This document shows positions 51,062-59,662 of a DNA stretch of 64,000 nt, one piece after another. Where the stretch lies: contig NZ_SMDQ01000018.1 in assembly GCF_012911975.1 (NCBI RefSeq), forward strand, positions 1 through 64,000, written 5' to 3'. Within the stretch, counting starts at the first letter, position 1, and each line of letters starts with the position of its first letter. Origin of the DNA: Nodosilinea sp. P-1105 (lineage in GTDB: Bacteria; Cyanobacteriota; Cyanobacteriia; Phormidesmidales; Phormidesmidaceae). The translations under genes were made by a program, and so were the position numbers. The notes beneath the pieces are model-generated. The model was not told where the DNA came from. It worked only from the letters and a program-made list of their open reading frames with translations, and did not search any database.

Positions 51062-51508
51062 GAGCTCGCCGCGAATTTCCTGGATCACGCCGTCTTTGAT
51101 CAGAATTTCCACTTGCAGCTTTTTCACCAAATTGTCGCCCACGGCTACGTTAAAGAAGCTTTCCACTTTGCCCTGGTCAACCTCGGCCTCTAAATCTAGC
51201 GTCTGCACCTGCTGTAGCTGCTGCAAGTTCTGGTTTTTCTGCTGCAAGAGCTTGCTTTTATCTTGGTTCAGCCGGTTTTGGACATCGCCAATTTGCTGCT
51301 GAATGGCCGTGTTCGATGGTTGGGCTTCCCCCTGCTTTTGCAGTTCCACCACCATCCGCTGACCTTGCATTTCCAGCTGCTGCAGGCGACTATCAATCTC
51401 GTTGATTTGCGCCTGTAGCTGTTTCTGAGCCTCTTCTTTCCATAGAGGGGTGACGATCGCCTTGATATTGACGACCCGCTTTAGCAGCATAGAGTTATTA
51501 CTATCCAT
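51059..51508 (-). CDS. YlqD family protein
   Basis: About 149 aa. Mostly coiled coil (EEAQKQLQAQINEIDSRLQQ, LEMQGQRMVVELQKQG, QDKSKLLQQKNQNLQQLQQ), framed by MLLKRVVNIKAIVTPLWKEE at the start and a beta-type end (ESFFNVAVGDNLVKKLQVEI, LIKDGVIQEIRGEL). This is the pattern of the YlqD family of unknown function. The ATG at 51508 is used; one six codons later is possible. Its stop codon lies within the terminal repeat of a MITE-like element. Confidence 0.85.
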   Translation of the reverse strand: MDSNNSMLLKRVVNIKAIVTPLWKEEAQKQLQAQINEIDSRLQQLEMQGQRMVVELQKQGEAQPSNTAIQQQIGDVQNRLNQDKSKLLQQKNQNLQQLQQVQTLDLEAEVDQGKVESFFNVAVGDNLVKKLQVEILIKDGVIQEIRGEL

Positions 51509-51619
51509 AAACCTAGGTGTAATCAAAATGGTTACAACAGCCTCTACGACAGGGGCTGAGCCACTGCCGGATACTTAGGAAAAACTTGCTAAAACCTAGG
51601 CCATGATTTAGCCCAAGCT

Positions 51620-53590
51620 TTACACAAACATCGCGTCAATCATATCGCGATACCGTTCCATCACCACAGGACGACGTACTTTTAAGGTTTGGGTCAGTAG
51701 GCCGTTTTCCATCGAAAAGGGCTCAACCACAAACCGGAAGGGGCCGATGCGGTCATCGGGGCGGAAGCCAGGCCGGTCTTTCACCTCCCGGGTGAGTTCA
51801 CTACGAAACAGTTTCTGCACCCGTTCATCTTCTAAGGTGATTGGGGTACAGTCGGCTGGGGCCGGACTATCATCACCTGGCACATCTAGGTACAGACCCT
51901 GATTGTTGGCCCACCCTTGTAATGCCTCTAGGTTTGGCACAATTAATGCTCCTAAGGACCGTTGGTCTTGGCCCACCAGCATAATCTGATCGATGTAGGG
52001 GCTGCGAATACAGGCATCTTCGATGGGCTGGGGCTCGATATTCTCGCCGTTGGTTAGCACAATCGTGTCTTTGGCCCGCCCCGTCAGCACCAGGTTGCCA
52101 TCCTGGCTAATCCAGCCTAAGTCGCCAGTGTCAAACCAGCTATCGGCATCAATCGCCTTGGCTGTGGCCTCGGGGTTACGATAGTAGCCCTCCATCACTT
52201 GTGGTCCCCGAGCTAGTACTAACCCTTGAGCCCCTTGGGGAAGTTCTTGCCGGGTTTCAGGATCGACGACTTTGATTTCGGTGAAAGGAATGGGCTGCCC
52301 GGCCGCACCGCGCAAATTATGCCAGGGCCGACGAGCGGTCAGCACGGGGGCAGTTTCCGTCAGCCCATAGCCCACCAGCAGGGGCACCCCAATAATTTCA
52401 AAGAAAATATCAATGTGGCGCGCCAAGGAACCACCGCCGCTGATCAGTTGCTTGACTTGACCACCGGTGGCTTCGCGAACTTTGCCGTAGACCAGCTTTT
52501 TGCCCAACTGATGCAAGGGCCACAGCACCAGCGCGACTATCCCAGATCCCAACCGTTGCAGCGGCGAAAGTTGGGGTTCGTCAATTTTCATATTTTGGTA
52601 ACGCCACAGATGGTTGACGTAGCGCTGGCTAAGGCCAAAGAAGGTGAAAATTAGCTTTTGCTTACCCGGGGACTGCTCCCGAAATTGCCTTTGGGCTCCT
52701 TCATAAATCGATTCCCACAGGCGGGGTACCCCAACCATAAACTGGGGCTTGTGGGCTTTGAGATCGGCCTTGATGTGGCGAATACTGGTGTAGATTTGAG
52801 TGCAGCCCCGAGAAAATAGGAAATACTCGGCCGTACGCTCGAAACTGTGCCAGGACGGCAAAATACTGACGGCTTTATCCCCTGGTTTAGGCTGCACCAC
52901 CGCTTCTAGGGTGTTGACCTGGTGCAGCAAGTTGCGGTGGCTGAGCATTACCCCTTTGGGCTTGCCCGTGGTCCCCGAGGTGTAAATCAAGGTGGCCAGG
53001 TCCTCGGGCTTGACGTCGACTGGGGTGTAGGGATGACTTTCGCCCAAAGCCATCAACTGGTTAAAGTTGAGCACTTTCAAGTGAGCATCCTCAGGGGGCG
53101 TTTCGTCAGACAGTACAATCACCTGTTGGATAGGTAAGGCACCCAGGCGATCGCGGAGCTGCTTGAATAGATCAACTGATTCCACCACCAATAGGGTGCT
53201 CTCACTGTGCTCAGCAATGTATAGCAACTCATCCACGTCAGCGGTGCCGCTGCGCACCGCATTCATCCCCCCAGCGGTCATAATCCCCTGGTCTGCAATG
53301 AACCAGCGATGGCTGTTGTCGGCAAACAAGGCCACATGGGCCCGATTTTGCACCCCCAGGGCCTGCAACCCACTGGCAAAAGTGCGGATGGCTATCTCCA
53401 AGTCTCGATAGGTCAAGGTGGCGGCAGGCTGCCCATGGGCATCTTCCTGGGCCACAATATGGCCGTACTTCTGAGCCACGATCGGCCAGATTTCGTGAAT
53501 TGTCTGTAAATGCTCGTAGGGACTGTTGGCTTCTAAAAAGGCGCGATCGCGTTGGCGCACCTCTTGCATAGCCTGGCTTAGTTCAGTCAT
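51620..53590 (-). CDS. aas: Long-chain acyl-ACP synthetase / AMP-dependent ligase
   Basis: About 656 aa. It activates free fatty acids with ATP and, in cyanobacteria, links them to acyl carrier protein for recycling into lipids. ANL-family motifs: LATLIYTSGTTGKPKGVMLS (A3), GYGLTETAPVLTARRP (A5), WFDTGDLGWISQDGNLVLTG (A7/A8) and SMENGLLTQTLKVRRPVV with the catalytic Lys. The membrane-associating insert (SPLQRLGSGIVALVLWPLHQ, LGKKLVYGKVREATG) is typical of the cyanobacterial Aas. ATG at 53590 (MTELSQ) taken as the start, three codons inside the longest frame. Confidence 0.92.
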   Translation of the reverse strand: MTELSQAMQEVRQRDRAFLEANSPYEHLQTIHEIWPIVAQKYGHIVAQEDAHGQPAATLTYRDLEIAIRTFASGLQALGVQNRAHVALFADNSHRWFIADQGIMTAGGMNAVRSGTADVDELLYIAEHSESTLLVVESVDLFKQLRDRLGALPIQQVIVLSDETPPEDAHLKVLNFNQLMALGESHPYTPVDVKPEDLATLIYTSGTTGKPKGVMLSHRNLLHQVNTLEAVVQPKPGDKAVSILPSWHSFERTAEYFLFSRGCTQIYTSIRHIKADLKAHKPQFMVGVPRLWESIYEGAQRQFREQSPGKQKLIFTFFGLSQRYVNHLWRYQNMKIDEPQLSPLQRLGSGIVALVLWPLHQLGKKLVYGKVREATGGQVKQLISGGGSLARHIDIFFEIIGVPLLVGYGLTETAPVLTARRPWHNLRGAAGQPIPFTEIKVVDPETRQELPQGAQGLVLARGPQVMEGYYRNPEATAKAIDADSWFDTGDLGWISQDGNLVLTGRAKDTIVLTNGENIEPQPIEDACIRSPYIDQIMLVGQDQRSLGALIVPNLEALQGWANNQGLYLDVPGDDSPAPADCTPITLEDERVQKLFRSELTREVKDRPGFRPDDRIGPFRFVVEPFSMENGLLTQTLKVRRPVVMERYRDMIDAMFV

Positions 53591-53773
53591 GGCGGCCACC
53601 GAGAAGTAAAGAATCGTCCTGCGGCCATGGTACCGCAGCCTAAGTTCAGGCTAGCGCTTATGGTTGTGGTGCTTAACATTGAGCGGGACAGATGTTGGAT
53701 TGGTTGAGTTGACAAGCCAGAGAAAACCTTGAAAGCTTACATCTAGCACCGTGCTCTGTTTAGATGTCAGTCC

Positions 53774-54076
53774 ATGCAACTCACCCCCCAAGAAAAAGAT
53801 AAGTTGTTGATTTTTACAGCCGCTCTGCTGGCTGAACGGCGCAAACAGCGAGGTCTAAAGCTAAACCATCCCGAGGCCGTCGCCTACATTTCAGCGGCGA
53901 TTTTAGAAGGAGCGCGGGATGGTCGCACCGTCGCTGACCTGATGAGTTATGGCACCACCCTACTGAGCCGTGACGAGGTGATGGACGGAGTGGCCGAGAT
54001 GATCCACGATGTGCAGGTGGAAGCGACCTTCCCCGATGGCACTAAACTGGTAACGGTGCACGAGCCCATTCGTTAG
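53774..54076 (+). CDS. ureA: Urease subunit gamma
   Basis: A 100-aa structural subunit of urease, which hydrolyses urea to ammonia and carbon dioxide. Full-length match: [88 protein letters not shown]. It is the first gene of a unit that continues with an S41-like gene (39 nt later) and ureB. The upstream 180 bp hold the promoter; no NtcA box could be assigned with confidence. Confidence 0.97.
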   Translation: MQLTPQEKDKLLIFTAALLAERRKQRGLKLNHPEAVAYISAAILEGARDGRTVADLMSYGTTLLSRDEVMDGVAEMIHDVQVEATFPDGTKLVTVHEPIR

Positions 54077-54115
54077 GGTCAATTTGCTAGGGCTAATTGG
54101 TTATTAAAGGTGATC

Positions 54116-55171
54116 ATGGCGGCTGACCAACCTGTGGAAGACTTTCCCCTGCAAGGGGCTGATATTGAGGCAGTGCTGGCCGCCTTGGCGGCCCAGTTGG
54201 ATTTCTATGTCTTTCCGGAGGTGGCGGAAACCATTCAGGCGGATATCCAACAGCGGCTGGATGCCGGGGGCTATGGCGAGATCAAGGGGGGGCAACAGCT
54301 GGCCGATACCCTGACGGCCCAATTACAAGAGTTGAGTGGCGATCGCACCCTGCGACTACACTTTAGCCCGATGGTGTTGCCTGACATTGAAGCTGACGCG
54401 CCCCCGACCCCGGACGAGATAGCGCGTCAGTGCCAAGCCAGTCGTCGCCGCAACTTTGACGTGAATAAGGTGGAGCGGCTGCCCGGCAACGTTGGCTATA
54501 TTCAATTGTTTAGCTTTGAACCTTTAGACTTCGCAGCGGATACCCTGGTCGCCGCCATGGCTTTGGTAGCCCACACCGACGGGCTGATCCTGGATCTGCG
54601 CTACAACCAGGGAGGCACCCCCGCCACCGTCGCCTTCCTGTGCAGCTACTTGTTTCCGCCCCATCCGCCCATCCATCTCAACGACCTGTACTGGAGCGCC
54701 ACCGACGAAACCCACCAATGGTGGACCTTGCCCCATGTGCCAGGGCTGCGCTACCTGGATCGCTCCGTATTTGTGCTCACCAGCCCTAACACCGCCTCCG
54801 CAGCCGAGGAGTTTGCCTATAACCTGCAAGCCCTGAAACGGGCTACGGTGGTAGGGGAAACCACCCGAGGGGCAGCCAACCCAGGGCGTGGGTTCCGCCT
54901 ACATGATCATTTCTGGGTGTTTATGCCCACCGGTCAGGCGATTAACCCGGTGACCGGCCGCAATTGGGACGGCACCGGGGTGATGCCCGATGTCAAGGTG
55001 CCAACAGAGGTAGCTCTGGATACGGCCCATTTAATCGCATTGACTCAATTATTAGAAGCTGGGGCGACGGGATCAGCCCGGCGGGAGCTGGAGGAAACCC
55101 TGCCGCGAGTCGAGCGATCGCTGCAACAAAAGCGTCAAGATTTAATGGCCAATTTAGGAGGTAACGGATGA
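54116..55171 (+). CDS. S41-family peptidase-like protein inside the urease operon
   Basis: A 351-aa protein of the tail-specific protease/IRBP fold. The ATG at 54116 follows AAAGG. N-terminal helical domain (about 10-75: [20 protein letters not shown]), then the S41 core: [32 protein letters not shown] (about 155-173), [20 protein letters not shown] with nucleophile-type S228, [29 protein letters not shown]. No signal peptide or PDZ domain is seen, so it is probably cytosolic. It lies between ureA and ureB with an ATGA overlap (stop of this gene, start of ureB), hence co-translated with urease subunits, which is unusual. Confidence 0.88.
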   Translation: MAADQPVEDFPLQGADIEAVLAALAAQLDFYVFPEVAETIQADIQQRLDAGGYGEIKGGQQLADTLTAQLQELSGDRTLRLHFSPMVLPDIEADAPPTPDEIARQCQASRRRNFDVNKVERLPGNVGYIQLFSFEPLDFAADTLVAAMALVAHTDGLILDLRYNQGGTPATVAFLCSYLFPPHPPIHLNDLYWSATDETHQWWTLPHVPGLRYLDRSVFVLTSPNTASAAEEFAYNLQALKRATVVGETTRGAANPGRGFRLHDHFWVFMPTGQAINPVTGRNWDGTGVMPDVKVPTEVALDTAHLIALTQLLEAGATGSARRELEETLPRVERSLQQKRQDLMANLGGNG

Positions 55172-55473
55172 TTCCGGGAGAACTGCTACCCGCTGAGGGC
55201 GAGATCGAACTGAATGCTGGGAAAGCGACGGTAACCTTGTCGGTGGCCAATACGGGCGATCGCCCCATCCAGGTGGGCTCCCACTTTCATTTTTTTGAGG
55301 TCAACCCCGCCCTGAGTTTTGAGCGCGACCAGGCCAGGGGCCTGCGGCTGGATATTCCGGCGGGTACCGCCGTGCGGTTTGAACCCGGAGACGAACGAGA
55401 CGTCACCCTGGTAGCCCTGGCGGGGGAACGAAAAGTCTATGGGTTTAATGCTCTGGTCGAGGGTTCCTTGTAG
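55168..55473 (+). CDS. ureB: Urease subunit beta
   Basis: A 101-aa structural subunit. Complete family pattern: [96 protein letters not shown]. The ATG overlaps the stop of the preceding gene by 4 nt. ureC, the catalytic subunit, does not follow; the next DNA is a MITE-like element and unrelated genes, so ureC must be elsewhere or lost. Confidence 0.97.
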   Translation: MIPGELLPAEGEIELNAGKATVTLSVANTGDRPIQVGSHFHFFEVNPALSFERDQARGLRLDIPAGTAVRFEPGDERDVTLVALAGERKVYGFNALVEGSL

Positions 55474-55547
55474 GATTAGGACATTGGTACGATGCTAACT
55501 TTCTGCCTGTTGCCGATAAGCAAAGTCAGTGCTTCCGCTGATCTTGG

Positions 55548-55649
55548 CTAGTACAGGAAGTCAGAAATATAATCACCGTAGCTAAGGGTGTCAGGTGTCG
55601 GGTATCAGGTGTCAGGAATGGTGGGCCGACTTATGCCTCAGAGTACTAG
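55548..55649 (-). mobile_element. MITE-like element, family A copy 3
   Basis: CTAGTAC (55548-55554) and GTACTAG (55643-55649) bound 102 bp. Read inverted it starts CTAGTACTCTGAGGC, as do the copies at 12647 and 14039, but its interior differs (repeats of GGTGTCAGGT type). It lies directly downstream of ureB. Confidence 0.8.
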
Positions 55650-55667
55650 GTTCAATCTTAGGAGCCT

Positions 55668-56018
55668 ATGAAACTTGGTGACATTGCCCAACGCCTCTCG
55701 ATCGACAGCAATAAGCTCACGCGCTATGCGTTAAATTTAGAAGCAGAGCAGGGGCGCGATAAAGCAATTCATTTTCACGAAACCTTAGGTTTTACCAAAG
55801 ACAATTACCAGTCTCTACTGGCGCAAATTCAAGCTAAGGCTCTGGAGGCTGAGGCCATCCCTAGGCAGTCTGATCAATATGGCCAACGCTATCGCGTCGA
55901 TATTCCGATAGCAGGCGTAGAACCTCATCAACAAGAAGTCGTTCGGACAGGATGGATTATCAGGCCAGGAGAAGATGTTGCGCGCTTGACCACACTTTAT
56001 GTACCGAAACGAAAATGA
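55668..56018 (+). CDS. DUF6883 domain protein
   Basis: A 116-aa protein matching the DUF6883 pattern: KLTRYALNLEAEQGRDKAIH, FHETLGFTKDNYQSLLAQIQ, YGQRYRVDIPIAGVE, VVRTGWIIRPGEDVARLTTL. This domain also occurs as the C-terminal module of polymorphic-type toxins, so it may be the toxic or effector half of a pair. Its stop overlaps the start of the DUF4926 gene (ATGA), showing translational coupling. Confidence 0.82.
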   Translation: MKLGDIAQRLSIDSNKLTRYALNLEAEQGRDKAIHFHETLGFTKDNYQSLLAQIQAKALEAEAIPRQSDQYGQRYRVDIPIAGVEPHQQEVVRTGWIIRPGEDVARLTTLYVPKRK

Positions 56019-56332
56019 TTCACCCTGAATTATTCGATATTGTTGAACTGTTGGTTGACTTGCCAGAATTTAGTCTGCAGGTCGGTGATCGGGGTGCCAT
56101 CGTCGAGAAACACACTGATACTGCTTACGAAGTTGAGTTCACCAATGCCTATGGTGAAACGCTGGAATGCCTCGCCTTGGACATAAATCAATTTATGGTG
56201 GTTTGGCAAAGCAAGACGAAGTCCTGGGTGCCCCTGGCTCAACAAATTGCCACCATGCTGGAAGCGCTTCCTCAGAGCAGACAAGAGCAAGTCCTGAATT
56301 TTGCTCGTTCGCTTTACAGGACCCCTGCTTAG
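56015..56332 (+). CDS. DUF4926 domain protein
   Basis: A 105-aa protein: FDIVELLVDLPEFSLQVGDR, GAIVEKHTDTAYEVEFTNAY, GETLECLALDINQFMVVWQ, the small beta-barrel of DUF4926. A C-terminal helix (TMLEALPQSRQEQVLNFARS) follows. It overlaps the upstream DUF6883 gene by 4 nt; this pairing recurs in cyanobacteria and looks like a toxin-antitoxin or effector-immunity pair, but that is inference. Its TAG stop is part of the MITE-like end TTAGTG at 56329. Confidence 0.85.
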   Translation: MIHPELFDIVELLVDLPEFSLQVGDRGAIVEKHTDTAYEVEFTNAYGETLECLALDINQFMVVWQSKTKSWVPLAQQIATMLEALPQSRQEQVLNFARSLYRTPA

Positions 56333-56456
56333 TGATCGTTGACTGATAACCCTGAGGTTCACGATTGACGGCCTGGGGCTCACGATCAACCGTAGGCCTT
56401 AACCCCTGCACCGTAAACCCTTTGAGCCTGTCGTGCTTAATTTGATAGGCCACTAA
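56329..56456 (+). mobile_element. MITE-like element, family B copy 3
   Basis: Begins TTAGTGATCGTTGACTGATA, ends TTAATTTGATAGGCCACTAA: imperfect inverted ends. The interior carries ACCGTAAACCCTTTGAGCC, as in the copy at 29160. Its first bases provide the stop codon of the DUF4926 gene. Confidence 0.75.
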
Positions 56457-56601
56457 TTTGAGGGGGCAAGCCTTGTCGGTTTAAGTCAATTCCCTGCCAG
56501 GACACCAATGGGATAGGATCGACTACGGTTTGTATCGGTTGTTGCGATCGCCGACGCCTGCGTCCATCAGCATCCCCAGTTATCCTTCTGCCTTTTGCCC
56601 T

Positions 56602-57960
56602 ATGACAGCCCCGATTCACCTGACTGAACCGAACCCGCACCAGACGCTGACGCTGGCATTACCCAAGGATGGGGTCACCCTGCAGGGGCGCATTCAGGTC
56701 CCCGGAGACAAGTCTATTTCCCACCGATCGCTGATGCTAGGGGCGATCGCCCAGGGGGAAACCCGGATCAAGGGCTTACTGCTGGGGGAAGATCCCCGCA
56801 GTACGGCGGCCTGTTTTCGGGCGATGGGGGTGGGGCTGTCCCCCCTGGATGACGACTGGGTGACTGTGCAGGGGGTGGGGCTCGGCCACCTGCAAGAACC
56901 GATCGATGTGTTGAATGCTGGCAACTCGGGCACCACCCTGCGGCTGATGCTGGGGCTGTTGGCGGCCCACCCGGGCCAGTTCTTCACCGTCACTGGGGAT
57001 AGTTCCCTGCGATCGCGCCCCATGGATCGGGTGATTACCCCCCTGACCCAGATGGGGGCCGAAATCTGGGGTCGTCAGGGCAATCGGCTGGCTCCCCTGG
57101 CGGTGCGGGGCCGATCCCTGAAACCTATCCATTACCAATCCCCTGTGGCCTCAGCCCAGGTCAAATCCTGCATTTTACTGGCCGGGCTAATGACCGACGG
57201 TGCCACCACCGTCACCGAGCCCAGCCGATCCCGGGATCACAGTGAGCGCATGTTGCGGGCCTTTGGGGCGGACCTGACCGTGGACCCTGACAGCTGTAGT
57301 GTGACCGTCCATGGCCCGGCCAGTTTGACTGGCCAAACCGTTGTTGTACCGGGGGATATTAGCTCCGCTGCTTTTTGGTTGGTGGCCGGGGCTATTACCC
57401 CAGGGGCCGACCTGGTGGTTGAAAATGTTGGGATTAACCCAACCCGCACTGGCATCCTCGAGGCTCTGCAAGCGATGGAAGCCGATATCACCCTGGAAAA
57501 TCCTCGGCAGGTGACGGGGGAACCCGTGGCTGACTTGCGAGTGCGCCACAGCACCCTCAAAGCAACTCAGATTAGCGGCGATTTAGTTCCCCGCATGATC
57601 GACGAGATTCCAGTGCTGGCCATAGCTGCCTTGTTTGCCAAGGGGACCACGGTGATTGCCGATGCCGCCGAACTGCGGGTGAAAGAGTGCGATCGGATTA
57701 CCACCATGGCTACCCAGCTGAACCGCCTCGGAGCCAAAGTGGAAGAACGCCCCGATGGCCTGGTAATTCAGGGAGAGGCCCAACTTCAGGGGGCTGATGT
57801 CGATAGCTATGGTGACCATCGGGTGGCCATGAGCCTGGCCATTGCCGCCCTGCGCACCCAGGGTACCCTGCAGATTCACCGGGCCGAAGCCGCCGCGATT
57901 TCCTACCCTGGGTTTATAGGTACCCTGGCCGAGCTGTGCGGTTTGGCATCCTCCAGCTAA
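56602..57960 (+). CDS. aroA: 3-phosphoshikimate 1-carboxyvinyltransferase (EPSP synthase)
   Basis: A 452-aa enzyme joining shikimate-3-phosphate and phosphoenolpyruvate in aromatic amino-acid synthesis. Motifs: [92 protein letters not shown] and [15 protein letters not shown]. The ATG at 56602 is used; the longer frame begins with a TTG and non-homologous residues. Its GNSGTTLRL and other active-site residues are intact. Confidence 0.95.
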   Translation: MTAPIHLTEPNPHQTLTLALPKDGVTLQGRIQVPGDKSISHRSLMLGAIAQGETRIKGLLLGEDPRSTAACFRAMGVGLSPLDDDWVTVQGVGLGHLQEPIDVLNAGNSGTTLRLMLGLLAAHPGQFFTVTGDSSLRSRPMDRVITPLTQMGAEIWGRQGNRLAPLAVRGRSLKPIHYQSPVASAQVKSCILLAGLMTDGATTVTEPSRSRDHSERMLRAFGADLTVDPDSCSVTVHGPASLTGQTVVVPGDISSAAFWLVAGAITPGADLVVENVGINPTRTGILEALQAMEADITLENPRQVTGEPVADLRVRHSTLKATQISGDLVPRMIDEIPVLAIAALFAKGTTVIADAAELRVKECDRITTMATQLNRLGAKVEERPDGLVIQGEAQLQGADVDSYGDHRVAMSLAIAALRTQGTLQIHRAEAAAISYPGFIGTLAELCGLASSS

Positions 57961-57964
57961 ACCA

Positions 57965-58102
57965 CATCCAAGTCCAGACCTGGCCTGATGCTGGGGGGCT
58001 GACCAATTTTGGATTTTAGATTGGAGATTTTGGATTTTAGAACATCCAAGGCCAGACCTAGCGTTCTGCTGGGGGGCACCTCCAGATCCCGAGCTAGACT
58101 GG
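57965..58102 (+). repeat. Interspersed palindromic repeat, family D copies 3 and 4
   Basis: A partial copy (CCAAGTCCAGACCTGG, from 57965) and a fuller one (about 58046-58102: CCAAGGCCAGACCTAGCGTT, ending CTCCAGATCCCGAGCTAGAC) lie in tandem after aroA. Between them are two copies of TTTTGGATTTTAGA. Confidence 0.75.
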
Positions 58103-58185
58103 GCATCGATTGATTTCTGACCGCAATCATCACTTGGGCCGTCCCTTTGGGCACACTTTACCCAGCGGCCAACCGTTCAGGTCCA

Positions 58186-58653
58186 ATGGGTAAAACGCTC
58201 AAAACTATGTGGCAACCCCTGCGAAACTTTGTAGATAGTCTATCCACCTACGGTGTCCTCAGTCCCGACCTGGAGGAGCGCTGGCGGGTGAACCAATGGC
58301 TGCGATCGCGCCCCTGCCTCAGTGCCGAAGAATGGTTCAGCCGATATTGGCTGCCCCCTGCCGTTGCTGTCCCCTACCCGCAGCCCTTGATCAGCTTTAC
58401 CTATCAACATCTGCACCACTACTCGGGCCTGGAGATGGGCTGCGTACACCCCAGCGATCGCCTGGTTGAAGACCTCAAATTTCCAGCCGTGTGCTGGTTT
58501 GACTGGGGTCTAGCCCTGTGTGACGACTTTTACACCACCTTTGGCCTAGACATTACTGACGACTTCGACGAAACCCAACTGGAGACCTGTGCTGATCTGG
58601 TCAGGTTTCTCAAAACTCGGCTCGACCAACGCCACGAAATCGAATACTCTTAG
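58186..58653 (+). CDS. Hypothetical protein with acyl-carrier-like C-terminus
   Basis: A 155-aa protein; ATG at 58186 (MGKTLKTMWQPLRNF). Residues 1-80 have no recognised domain (LEERWRVNQWLRSRPCLSAE, EWFSRYWLPPAVAVPYPQPL). Residues about 90-148 (SDRLVEDLKFPAVCWFDWGL, ALCDDFYTTFGLDITDDFDE, LETCADLVRFLKTRL) match the helix pattern of acyl carrier proteins. However, the DSL serine that carries phosphopantetheine is missing (PAVCWFDW instead). So it may be a structural relative rather than a carrier. Function unknown. Confidence 0.65.
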   Translation: MGKTLKTMWQPLRNFVDSLSTYGVLSPDLEERWRVNQWLRSRPCLSAEEWFSRYWLPPAVAVPYPQPLISFTYQHLHHYSGLEMGCVHPSDRLVEDLKFPAVCWFDWGLALCDDFYTTFGLDITDDFDETQLETCADLVRFLKTRLDQRHEIEYS

Positions 58654-58663
58654 AACGCTGGTT

Positions 58664-58753
58664 CAGATCCCAGGGTTCTGTCCCTGGATGCCGCAAAAAA
58701 CGTGGCCAATCAGCCCAAGCACCCTGGGATCTTGACATACTGTACCGATGCTT
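58664..58753 (-). mobile_element. MITE-like element, family C copy 2
   Basis: Contains AGATCCCAGGGTTCTG at one side and CCCTGGGATCTTGACATACT at the other. Inverted relative of 26834-26922. It starts 11 nt after the stop of the preceding gene. Confidence 0.8.
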
Positions 58754-58804
58754 TAGGCCTTTCCCTTGGTAGGATCGACATACCGTTTATCCCCTTCATG
58801 GTTT

Positions 58805-59260
58805 ATGAGCCTGAAAACTCGCATCAGTGACGATATCAAAGCCGCGATGAAGGCGAAGGACAAGTTGCGGCTGGAAACCGTGCGCAGTGTCAAAAAAGTG
58901 ATTCTCGAAAAAGAATCGGCGGTGCGCCCCAGTGGCCAAGACGAGCTAACCGAAACCCAAGAGTTAGAGATTCTGACCCAGCTGGCCAAGCAGCGTAAGG
59001 ATGCCATCGAGCAATACCAAAAGGCAGGGCGAGATGACCTAGCGGCCCAGGAGGCTAAGGAGTTAGCGATCATTGAAGAATACCTGCCCCAGCCCCTCAC
59101 CGATGCCGAGGTGGAAGCGATTATCGACGGGCTAATTGCTAGCACTGGAGCCACCTCCGCCAAAGACATGGGCAAAGTCATGGGGCCAGCGATGCAACAG
59201 CTCAAAGGCCGAGCCGATGGAGCTAAGGTTCAGGCCATGGTGAAGAAAAAGCTGAGTTAG
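58805..59260 (+). CDS. GatB/YqeY domain protein
   Basis: A 151-aa YqeY-type protein: LKTRISDDIKAAMKAKDKLR, LETVRSVKKVILEKES, QLAKQRKDAIEQYQKAGRDD, LAIIEEYLPQPLTDAEVEAI, TSAKDMGKVMGPAMQQLKGR, ADGAKVQAMVKKKL. It corresponds to the tRNA-binding tail of the amidotransferase GatB as a stand-alone protein; the physiological role is unclear. Start at the ATG at 58805 because homologues begin MSLKxRI. Confidence 0.92.
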   Translation: MSLKTRISDDIKAAMKAKDKLRLETVRSVKKVILEKESAVRPSGQDELTETQELEILTQLAKQRKDAIEQYQKAGRDDLAAQEAKELAIIEEYLPQPLTDAEVEAIIDGLIASTGATSAKDMGKVMGPAMQQLKGRADGAKVQAMVKKKLS

Positions 59261-59311
59261 GCGGCAGTACCAGCCTTGGGTTTGATTCAGCAGGTTTATT
59301 GAGATCGGGGG

Positions 59312-59662
59312 CTAAATCTGCCGTTCTAAAACCCTGGGGGCATAGGCACTACACCCGTCACAGGGGCCCATCGGGTTAACCGCGCAACGCAGGTAGGCCG
59401 ATCGCGCATTTAAGTCGCAGGTAATGTCGCCAATCATGAACCCCATGCCATCGACATAGTGCATGTCGTCATCTTGGTGGTCCATGATTTTGAGCAGCCC
59501 CTGCCCTAGGGGCGAGGTCATAGCCTGGGGTTCTCCTCGTTTTTCTAGGCGATCGGCACGGACGCTCAGCCAGGCAGAAATAATCGCCGGAGTGAGCCCA
59601 ACCACAAAAATCAGGAGAATAACAAGCATGAACGTTATAGCAAGGAAAATCGTCTTGATCAT
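59312..59662 (-). CDS. DUF6464-type small membrane protein
   Basis: A 116-aa protein with an N-terminal membrane helix (IKTIFLAITFMLVILLIFVV, residues 2-21). Its Cys-containing conserved tail reads GFMIGDITCDLNARSAYLRC, AVNPMGPCDGCSAYAP. The pattern GDxxC-x3-ARS-x-C-x-NPxGPCxxC is that of the cyanobacterial DUF6464 family. Four Cys might bind metal. Function unknown. Confidence 0.8.
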   Translation of the reverse strand: MIKTIFLAITFMLVILLIFVVGLTPAIISAWLSVRADRLEKRGEPQAMTSPLGQGLLKIMDHQDDDMHYVDGMGFMIGDITCDLNARSAYLRCAVNPMGPCDGCSAYAPRVLERQI

